A stretch of 28,185 bases of DNA from JADCCX01 sp031372765 (GTDB taxonomy: Bacteria > Pseudomonadota > Alphaproteobacteria > Rhizobiales > Beijerinckiaceae), in NCBI GenBank assembly GCA_031372765.1, contig JANMLW010000190.1, positions 1-28,185 on the forward strand, written 5' to 3'. Below are positions 6,717 through 13,704 of the stretch, one piece after another (within the stretch, counting starts at the first letter, position 1; every line of letters begins with the position of its first letter). A program made the position numbers and the translations under genes. The notes under the pieces are model-generated. The model ran no database searches and had not been told where the DNA came from. It worked only from the letters and a program-made list of their open reading frames with translations.

Positions 6717-8348
6717 ATGCGCATGCGTCAACACGGAACAACGGTTTATCGCGGCACGCCGTTCAGAATACAGGGTTTTGCCAATACTATGTCAGCCGCG
6801 GGGCGTGCGGCCAAGCAGCTCGATCTGGCTTTGCCTCCCGCAGAACCGGGTCCAGAGGTCGACTTTATGTTCGGCGATCTAACGGTCAATCCGGATAACC
6901 GCATCCCTGAAACAGACCAAACGCTAGCCGCCCTGCGCCAGCTTGGCCTTGCCATGGCAAGTGAGCCCGATGGTGAAGAAGGCAACATTCCCGCCGCCTA
7001 CACATATTTTGGCCAGTTCATTGATCACGATATCACCAAGACCGCATTTGCCAAAACACTACAGCCAGCAGCTGGAAAGGACTTGATCGAAAATCCCGAT
7101 CTTCAACCCCTGGATCGCCATGAGTTGCCGTTGAAAGTGTTTAATGACCGATCACCCAGGCTTGATCTTGACAGTGTCTATGACGGTGCCGCCGAACAGA
7201 CAATCGGTGCATCAGGCCGGTTTAATCTCGGGGTTGTATCGGCTTCCGGTTTCTTCCCTATCGCCACAGCGGACAGGTTCCATGATGTCCCGCGCATGCC
7301 CCAGATCAATACGCCGATGTCACAAGCCGATCTCGATAATGATCGACGCGCCTTGATCGGCGACCCGCGCAATGATGAGAACCTTCTGGTGGCGCAGCTG
7401 CATGTCGCGTTCCTTCGGGCTCACAATACCCTTATTGATCGGGGTCTAAATTTCGCTGGGGCCAGAACAGCGATGCGTCGCCGCTATCAATGGGCGGTGT
7501 TGCACGATTTCCTGAGACAAATCTGCGACGCCGACGTTATTTCGGACGTACTCGGCAAGGGTGCAAGCGCCTGGAAGGTTACCTCCAGTGAAGCGCTCTT
7601 CATGCCGGTGGAATTTTCTGCCGCAGCCTACCGTTTCGGCCATTCGATGATCCGGGCCGCTTACTCCCATAATGCAACATTTGGTCCCAAACCACCTGCC
7701 AAGGTTGCTGCCACATTCAACCGGATGTTCACATTCACCGCATTGTCGGGTGAAATTCCCAATCCGCTGAAGCCGGGTGAAGAATTTCCCACGCTGCCAG
7801 ATAACTGGACAATTGAATGGCACCGTTTCTTTGAATCGGCGGATCTCCCGGTTTCAGAAAATCCAGCGCGGCGCATCGATACAAGGCTCACACCGGAACT
7901 CGGTAAGTTACCCGATAATCAAGGTGTGCCTTTTCCGAAAATCATGGCCAGCCTTGCTGCACGCAATCTGTTGCGAGGCTATCTGCTTGGCCTGCCGACC
8001 GGGCAGGCTGTTGCCGACAGACTGGGGGTTGCCAGACTGGCGGAAAATGTCCTGAGGGATGCCGTTCCCGCAGCGTTGCAGCTGGTGATCACCCAGGCCG
8101 GCTTTTTTGCCCGCACTCCGCTCTGGTTTTATCTTCTGGCTGAGGCAGGTGATCCTGCTGGAGCCAACGGTAAGACTCTGGGTATCGTCGGAAGCCGTAT
8201 CGTTGCTGAAACGCTCTGGAATTGCGTCAGATTTTCTGAAGACAGCGTCATCACCACACCACCGACTGCGGATGAGCTGGCAACAGGCGAATTCACCCTG
8301 CGTGGAATCGTGAAGATGGGTCAGGACCTCAATCTTCCAGCGCTTTGA
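6717..8348 (+). CDS. Animal-type haem peroxidase (peroxidase/cyclooxygenase superfamily)
   Basis: A 543-residue protein with the active-site landmarks of the myeloperoxidase-like superfamily. The distal motif FGQFIDHD gives Gln100, Asp103 and His104. GDPRNDEN gives the distal Arg218 and Glu221. RFGHSMIR gives the proximal haem-ligand His309. Asp103 and Glu221 match the two acids that link haem covalently in mammalian peroxidases, so covalent haem attachment is plausible. The family uses hydrogen peroxide to oxidise halides, thiocyanate or organic substrates. No signal peptide is visible at the chosen start. It heads the rightward operon and is followed after 33 bp by a small unknown gene and then lipid-type biosynthetic genes. 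The product it oxidises cannot be told from sequence. Confidence 0.93.
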   Translation: MRMRQHGTTVYRGTPFRIQGFANTMSAAGRAAKQLDLALPPAEPGPEVDFMFGDLTVNPDNRIPETDQTLAALRQLGLAMASEPDGEEGNIPAAYTYFGQFIDHDITKTAFAKTLQPAAGKDLIENPDLQPLDRHELPLKVFNDRSPRLDLDSVYDGAAEQTIGASGRFNLGVVSASGFFPIATADRFHDVPRMPQINTPMSQADLDNDRRALIGDPRNDENLLVAQLHVAFLRAHNTLIDRGLNFAGARTAMRRRYQWAVLHDFLRQICDADVISDVLGKGASAWKVTSSEALFMPVEFSAAAYRFGHSMIRAAYSHNATFGPKPPAKVAATFNRMFTFTALSGEIPNPLKPGEEFPTLPDNWTIEWHRFFESADLPVSENPARRIDTRLTPELGKLPDNQGVPFPKIMASLAARNLLRGYLLGLPTGQAVADRLGVARLAENVLRDAVPAALQLVITQAGFFARTPLWFYLLAEAGDPAGANGKTLGIVGSRIVAETLWNCVRFSEDSVITTPPTADELATGEFTLRGIVKMGQDLNLPAL

Positions 8349-8381
8349 TCCTCATAGCTTTCCGGTTGCAAGGAGCGAACA

Positions 8382-8774
8382 ATGCCCAGGATCAAGGTCA
8401 ATCCTATCACGGGATACAGACTGACATTACTGCCCGCGACCCGTCAGCAGCCGGAGCCTTTTGGCTGGATACAGTTGCGGAATGGCTCATCCGATGCGGG
8501 TTATATCTATCTCGATTCTGCCAGCAGTGATCCGCACCTGAGCGCAAACGATAGCTATATCGTCACGCAGATGCCGATGCAGGAACTTGATGTGCTGCTC
8601 TTTGTCTTGCGCGGCGAAAGAAACCTGCAGATCCGGTTTTTTGATCCACAGACAGTGGGCGTCTCCCCGTCAGTATTCATCGAACCGGCCCCATCCACCG
8701 CAGCAGAGCCAGTGGAGTTTCCCGATGTGCCCGCTGAAATCATTGCGCAGGCGCAGGATCGGCGGCGTCTGTGA
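8382..8774 (+). CDS. Small protein of unknown function (130 aa)
   Basis: An AAGGAG site lies about 7 nt before the ATG and the gene sits between the peroxidase and the ketoacyl synthase, with gaps of 33 and 42 bp, so it is very likely real. The N-terminal 90 residues look like a compact beta-rich domain (alternating hydrophobic stretches such as YRLTLLP and LDVLLFVLRGE). The rest is Pro/Ala-rich and ends with a charged QDRRRL tail. There is no signal peptide, no cysteine pair and no motif that I recognise. Its place suggests an accessory or chaperone partner of the peroxidase, which is only inference. Confidence 0.75.
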   Translation: MPRIKVNPITGYRLTLLPATRQQPEPFGWIQLRNGSSDAGYIYLDSASSDPHLSANDSYIVTQMPMQELDVLLFVLRGERNLQIRFFDPQTVGVSPSVFIEPAPSTAAEPVEFPDVPAEIIAQAQDRRRL

Positions 8775-8816
8775 ACAGCGGTGACCGCAAGAACGGAACA
8801 GTAGGCGAGGCGTTAC

Positions 8817-9998
8817 ATGCGCACAGGTGACATGGACAGTTCTCCAACCTCCCATCAAGCGGCTTCACTGTCGAACGCGATGGTGCGCGGTGTAGGGGTC
8901 TATATTCCATCAGACCGTATTTCCAACGATGAGCTGTCGGACAGTTTCAATCAGTATGTCGCGATTGCCAACACACAGCGCGAGCAGGCGGGTGACACCT
9001 TGCTTGAACCGTCAAGCGCCCAGTTCATCGCAGACGCATCGGGTATCCGTTCCAGGCACGTGATTGAAAAGACGGGAATTCTAAATCCTTCCCGACTGAT
9101 GCCTGATTTGCCTGAACGTCTGGACGATGCACTGTCCATTCAGGCTGAATTTGCCGTGAAATCCGCAAGAATGGCACTGCTAGATGCACAGATCGAGCCC
9201 GGTGACGTTGATCTCGTCATCTGTTCCTGCGCCCATCATCAAAGGCCTTACCCCGCAATCGCCATCGAAATCCAGAAAGCCCTGGGCTGCCAGGGAGCCG
9301 CGTTCGACATGAATGTGGCCTGCTCGTCAACGACGTTTGCCATGCACATGGCCGTTCAGATGGTACAGTCCGGTGCTTCCCGGAATGTCCTTGTCTGTAG
9401 TCCTGAAATCATGTCCGGTCACCTCAACTTCCGTGACCGCAAGACCCATTTCATTTTCGGGGACGCATCCGCCGCCGTCATCATCGGGAGGGCAAGCCCA
9501 CCCCCCGGTGCCGTAGGCGGAAAGGATGGAAATGTTGTCTATGAAATTATCAAGACAGGGATCTGGACGGAATTCTCCAGCAACATACGCAGCAATTTCG
9601 GGTTCTTGAACCGCATATGCCCTTTGACAGCCAATGCGGATGACAAGCTCGTCACGCAGGTTGGCAACAAGGTCTTCAAGGACATTGTGTTTGCCGCCAG
9701 CCGTTACATCAGGGCTTTTCTCGAGAGTGCCGGTCTTGATGTGCGGAACATGGACAGACTCTGGCTGCATCAGGCGAACCTCAAGTTGATCCGCGCTCTG
9801 CTGCGCCATCTGTCTGATGAAGATCTGACGCCGCAGACCCCCATCATTCTGGATGAAATAGGCAATGTTGCTTCCCCAGGGTCACTGATTGCATTCCACC
9901 GCACCCGCAACGAAGTGCCGATCGGGGGCTATGGCCTGATTTGCTCGTTTGGTGCCGGTTATTCGATTGGATGCTTGCTGCTGAAACGCGTTTCATAG
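8817..9998 (+). CDS. Long-form beta-ketoacyl-ACP synthase III (FabH-like)
   Basis: A 393-residue thiolase-fold condensing enzyme. The KAS III catalytic triad is complete: Cys169 (NVACSST), His318 (LWLHQAN) and Asn350 (IGNVASPGS). At 393 residues it is longer than housekeeping FabH (about 320) and carries an extra segment after about residue 80 (RHVIEKTGILNPSRL). This resembles the long FabH-like enzymes such as Pseudomonas PA3286, reported to take medium-chain acyl-CoA primers; that similarity is from memory. It would condense an acyl primer with malonyl-ACP to give a 3-ketoacyl product. GAGG sits 6 nt before the chosen ATG; an ATG at 8832 is also possible. The next gene is a SAM methyltransferase 10 bp on, which suggests the two act on one lipid product. 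Confidence 0.93.
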   Translation: MRTGDMDSSPTSHQAASLSNAMVRGVGVYIPSDRISNDELSDSFNQYVAIANTQREQAGDTLLEPSSAQFIADASGIRSRHVIEKTGILNPSRLMPDLPERLDDALSIQAEFAVKSARMALLDAQIEPGDVDLVICSCAHHQRPYPAIAIEIQKALGCQGAAFDMNVACSSTTFAMHMAVQMVQSGASRNVLVCSPEIMSGHLNFRDRKTHFIFGDASAAVIIGRASPPPGAVGGKDGNVVYEIIKTGIWTEFSSNIRSNFGFLNRICPLTANADDKLVTQVGNKVFKDIVFAASRYIRAFLESAGLDVRNMDRLWLHQANLKLIRALLRHLSDEDLTPQTPIILDEIGNVASPGSLIAFHRTRNEVPIGGYGLICSFGAGYSIGCLLLKRVS

Positions 9999-10008
9999 GA
10001 ACTGGATA

Positions 10009-11097
10009 ATGCTTGATACCGTAACTGAAAATCGACTGATGGATGTACTGGATGCGTTCCATGCCGAGCAGTCCGAGCTTGAACGGATTGCCCGATCGGT
10101 TCCGCTCGGAGCCCATGAGCGCGAACAACTGGGCCGGGATATCGCGCGCACATCGCATGCCAAAGCGCGCAACATTGTTGATGTAATCGGACAAGAGGCA
10201 AAGGCGTGGCAGGGTGCCGGCGAACTCCTGCACAAGCACCCTTTGCACAAGGCAATCCTACTGAAGTCCGATTTCATCGCACAGGCTCTGAAGAAGCCTT
10301 ACGGTTACGCCGGCGACAAAGACCTCATGCTGATGATTTACCGCAATGCGGATCGGGGATCATCTGTGTACGCCCAACTCAAAAATCATGTGTACCAATC
10401 ATTGCCGGCGGCTGAGGCGGTTCGCGAGCGTGTACGTGGGATGGAGCGTATTCTGCGCAAACTCCCTGAGGGAGCCAGAGTGCTTTGTCTGGCTTGCGGG
10501 CCAGCCTGGGAAGTTCAGAAAATTGCGCAGGATAACCATTTGACCCTGCAGATTGATCTGCTGGATCATGATCGCCAGACATTGAACTACACAATGCCAA
10601 ATCTCAACCATCCGGGGATCAGCCATGTGCTTTGCAATGCTTTTGATATTGTCAAAGGCCAGACATCCTTTGAAAAGCTCAATCACGACAAGCACGCCAG
10701 TCATTTTCGCGACACTTTCAGATTGAAGCCTCAAACCTATGACCTCATCTACTCGACGGGGCTCTACGATTACATTGCCAGCTATCCCCTGAATCCCAAT
10801 CGTGGTGCCACAGGTCTGACGGAACGGCTGTTCGCATTCGTTAAACCGGGTGGAAGATTGATAGTCGGAAATTTCCTGAAACCTGGTGAAAGCAATCTGC
10901 ATCAGTTATCCCATCAGTTGATGATGGAAGTCTATTCCGACTGGAAACTCCTTTATCGCACACCGCAGGATATCCAATCCTTCTCGTCCAAACTGGATCG
11001 CTCAACCTATCGGTCAGAGCTGTTCGACCAGACTATCCAGAATGCCCTGGGGCCAGATTCGGTCATCGGCTTTCTTGCATTGGAGAAAACGCAATAG
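10009..11097 (+). CDS. Class I SAM-dependent methyltransferase, 3-hydroxypalmitate methyl ester-type
   Basis: A 362-residue protein with a Rossmann methyltransferase domain from about residue 155. Motif I is VLCLACGPAWE (158-168), the acidic strand-2 end is LLDHD (184-188), and YDLIYSTGLYDYI (244-256) is motif IV-like. The N-terminal part has KKPYGYAGDKDLMLMIY (95-111), a signature I associate with proteins annotated as extracellular-factor 3-hydroxypalmitic acid methyl ester biosynthesis. That label is annotation lore, not proof of reaction. It starts 10 bp after the ketoacyl synthase, with AGGA upstream. A combined role in making a methylated fatty-acid-derived molecule is a reasonable inference; protein or small-molecule methylation remains possible. 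Confidence 0.85.
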   Translation: MLDTVTENRLMDVLDAFHAEQSELERIARSVPLGAHEREQLGRDIARTSHAKARNIVDVIGQEAKAWQGAGELLHKHPLHKAILLKSDFIAQALKKPYGYAGDKDLMLMIYRNADRGSSVYAQLKNHVYQSLPAAEAVRERVRGMERILRKLPEGARVLCLACGPAWEVQKIAQDNHLTLQIDLLDHDRQTLNYTMPNLNHPGISHVLCNAFDIVKGQTSFEKLNHDKHASHFRDTFRLKPQTYDLIYSTGLYDYIASYPLNPNRGATGLTERLFAFVKPGGRLIVGNFLKPGESNLHQLSHQLMMEVYSDWKLLYRTPQDIQSFSSKLDRSTYRSELFDQTIQNALGPDSVIGFLALEKTQ

Positions 11098-11167
11098 CAG
11101 CGGCCGGTGGCCCCGGAGGGTCTATCGACGCGTCAGCCCTATCGGATGCCCGTTAAAGGACAAAACC

Positions 11168-12439
11168 ATGAAAAGCCTCAGTTGGAAAAATGCTCTGGTT
11201 AATCTTGTACGGCACTGGTCAAGATTTTCGCTTGCTTCGGCCCTTGCCGTCGGATTGGCCAGTTGTGCCAGCAAGACGCACCAATCCCAGTTCATCGAGA
11301 GCCATAACATTCAGCCCAGGATGGATGCTTCAGGGGGGCAGATACACTACGCCCTGCCGCGGGGACTGGTGACACTCAACATCGCGAATGATTCAAAGGG
11401 GCTTACCATCGGCGCACCGGGCATCGTGACAGTCGCTGATCCCAATGCGCGCTATTCTGTCCTGCTTGAGGAAAGCGGCTTTGCCCACGACCAGTTCAAT
11501 TTCCTGATCGATAACACGGGCCTCCTTTCCACTGCCAAGTCCGATAACCTGGATGAAACACCAAAGATCATCCAGAAAGCTGTTGAGCTGTTTTCGGAAA
11601 CCGCAAAAATTGCCCTTTCAGGCCGTAGCGGAAGAAGCGGGAAACCACCGCGGGCATTACCCGACATTTCCGAGGAACTGGTGATGGACCCATTCCAGCA
11701 GCCACAGCGACAATCGCGCAGCGGTGCCAGTATCCGGTTTCGCAATCTGGACAATTCGCCTTTGCCCCGTTTGAGTCCTGGCGAAATAGCGGCGGCGGCG
11801 CGCCAATGCAATGGCAGCTTGTGCTCGCGGTTGCTGCGCCCCGTGCTGATGACCATTTCGCTGGGCAACACCATCCAGCGCGAACATGTCGTTCTGCTGC
11901 CCGATCCCATGCTGACTGTCAGCCATGATGTGACGCGTGGCGCCTGCATCCAGCGGGTCACCACCTTGACGTTTACAAAGGGTATCCTGACAGCCTTCGA
12001 TCTGAAAAAGCCAAGCGAGGTGCTGGCCTGTCTGTCCATTCCCGTCGAAGCCCTGAAAACCCTGGCGGCTATCCCCGGTGAAGCTCTCACCATCCGTATC
12101 AACCAGGTCACGCGGAACACCGACCTGACCAATGCCAATACCGCATCGATCAATGGCTATCTAGGATTGATGGAAGCACAATCCAAACTCGCCGCAGCTG
12201 TTGCAGCGGCTACACCCGCTGAACCCCAAGGGGAGAGGGCCAGCAATCGGGCTGGAAAAGCGCCACCCCCGACCCAACTGTCAGAGGCCGAAGCCCGACG
12301 CCTCAATGAGAGGATGATGGACTCTGATAGGTTCTGTGAGAGCAGACATGCCGCAAATGTCACCGAAATTGTAAGTTGCAAACAAAACTACAGCGCCTGT
12401 TTCAAGCTCGGAAATTCCCACAAGGAGTGTCTGAAATAA
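11168..12439 (+). CDS. Lipoprotein of unknown function, cysteine-rich C-terminus
   Basis: A 423-residue protein starting at the ATG with AAAGGAC upstream; the frame stays open further upstream into the methyltransferase gene but without a better start. Residues 1-33 are a lipoprotein signal peptide with lipobox L-A-S-C33, and no Asp at +2, so outer-membrane sorting is expected. The middle contains a Cys pair region (QCNGSLCSR) and a beta-rich block (about 215-300). A Pro/Ala linker leads to a C-terminal C-x13-C-x6-C-x9-C pattern suited to disulfides outside the cytoplasm. I do not recognise the family. It is followed 44 bp later by the secreted trypsin-like protease, so it could be a surface anchor or a protease substrate, as inference. 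Confidence 0.8.
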   Translation: MKSLSWKNALVNLVRHWSRFSLASALAVGLASCASKTHQSQFIESHNIQPRMDASGGQIHYALPRGLVTLNIANDSKGLTIGAPGIVTVADPNARYSVLLEESGFAHDQFNFLIDNTGLLSTAKSDNLDETPKIIQKAVELFSETAKIALSGRSGRSGKPPRALPDISEELVMDPFQQPQRQSRSGASIRFRNLDNSPLPRLSPGEIAAAARQCNGSLCSRLLRPVLMTISLGNTIQREHVVLLPDPMLTVSHDVTRGACIQRVTTLTFTKGILTAFDLKKPSEVLACLSIPVEALKTLAAIPGEALTIRINQVTRNTDLTNANTASINGYLGLMEAQSKLAAAVAAATPAEPQGERASNRAGKAPPPTQLSEAEARRLNERMMDSDRFCESRHAANVTEIVSCKQNYSACFKLGNSHKECLK

Positions 12440-12483
12440 TAGAATTGCTCAGGCCAATCAAATCACGCTCAGGGAGGTTTGCG

Positions 12484-13704
12484 ATGAAAAAGTCAGGCTT
12501 TGTTTCACTTCTGGTTGCGGTGGCGTTTCTGGGGCTTGCAACGGGTTTGCCCGCACAGGAATCGACACCTGCCGACATGCTGAAAGCGAGACAGGTTGCC
12601 GCGATTGCGGCCATCGAACAGGCAGCACTGGCACGGGGTCCCGTCAATTCTGCCGGGCATGCCTCGGTATTGCGTGAATCCTTGCCACTGCTTGGCGATA
12701 TAGCGCAAGGTTTGTTCGACTTTGACAAACCGGAGAATCTGGCTGCGGTACTTGCGGGCGTGACGACAATACCGGTTGATCACGACACCCGGTTTCAACA
12801 GCGTCAGGTGCGCTATTTCAAGAGACTGCGGCAAGACATCGATACGCGCATTCCTGGTCTCGCCAATATCCGGGTTGTCGGAAGCACCGCCATCAGGGAT
12901 CCCGCCTTTCCGGCAGTCGTTGCAATCCGCGACGGAGTAAGCGGCGTTTGCACCGGCATCTATTTCCATCCGGGCAAGGTGCTGACAGCTGCGCACTGTG
13001 TCTGTGATCTCAACCTCGCCAGACCGGGGCCCTTGCATCATGTCATTTTTGGCGATCACTTCAGGAATGGCCGCTTTCTCGAAGGGTCGCTGATCTCCCA
13101 GCCCATCCTGGCTTTGGGAACCAGTATTTTCCCGCATCGTGCGGGAGAAGATTCCGACTTTTGTCGTGTCAGGGCGCAACGCTCCATTCCAGCGGCAGGT
13201 ACAGATCTTGCGCTGATAACCATCCGCACGCAGCATCTCCCGGCTTTTCAGGCAACGCAGCTTGCGACAGCAGTCGATCTGGAAAGGACCCTTGTCGATG
13301 ATGAAGACGACATAAGGCCATTTTTTGCCGCCGGATTCGGCAAATCCAACAGTTGGGTTGATGGCCGTTGGCAGCAGGTCATCTCCGGCGCCAAGCGCGG
13401 GGCCTACGTCCTCAGCGGCTTGGCATGCCCATCCTCTGGCACCTTTGGCGGAGAGGTCAATCGATGCCTGCCCGGCAAGGAGGTTTCAGCCTTTGATGCC
13501 AGCGGCAGGGATACCTGTGGCGGCGATTCCGGCGGTCCGTTGTTTGTGCGGAACGAAACCACGTCCCGGTGGCTGTTGGCCGGCGTTACGTCGCGAGGGC
13601 TCGGCGCAGGGGATCGTTGTGGGCAGGGCGGTATTTACACCTTGGCCTTTTTCCAGGAAGCACGGGATTGGATGGTAGCAAATGGCGTCATTTTTCATCC
13701 TTGA
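12484..13704 (+). CDS. Secreted trypsin-like serine protease (S1 family)
   Basis: A 406-residue protein with a Sec signal peptide (MKKSGFVSLL..., probable cleavage near LPAQ-E, residues 24-26). A pro-region of about 110 residues precedes a chymotrypsin-fold domain. The triad is His171 (TAAHC), Asp241 (GTDLALI) and Ser349 (DTCGGDSGGP). Asp343, six residues before the Ser, occupies the S1-pocket position of trypsin, predicting cleavage after Arg or Lys. Paired cysteines fit the periplasm or outside. GGAGG lies 6 nt before the ATG, deciding the start over the in-frame ATG at 12376 inside the lipoprotein gene. Its 3' end overlaps the caspase-fold gene by 23 nt, so the two are probably translationally coupled. 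Confidence 0.93.
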   Translation: MKKSGFVSLLVAVAFLGLATGLPAQESTPADMLKARQVAAIAAIEQAALARGPVNSAGHASVLRESLPLLGDIAQGLFDFDKPENLAAVLAGVTTIPVDHDTRFQQRQVRYFKRLRQDIDTRIPGLANIRVVGSTAIRDPAFPAVVAIRDGVSGVCTGIYFHPGKVLTAAHCVCDLNLARPGPLHHVIFGDHFRNGRFLEGSLISQPILALGTSIFPHRAGEDSDFCRVRAQRSIPAAGTDLALITIRTQHLPAFQATQLATAVDLERTLVDDEDDIRPFFAAGFGKSNSWVDGRWQQVISGAKRGAYVLSGLACPSSGTFGGEVNRCLPGKEVSAFDASGRDTCGGDSGGPLFVRNETTSRWLLAGVTSRGLGAGDRCGQGGIYTLAFFQEARDWMVANGVIFHP

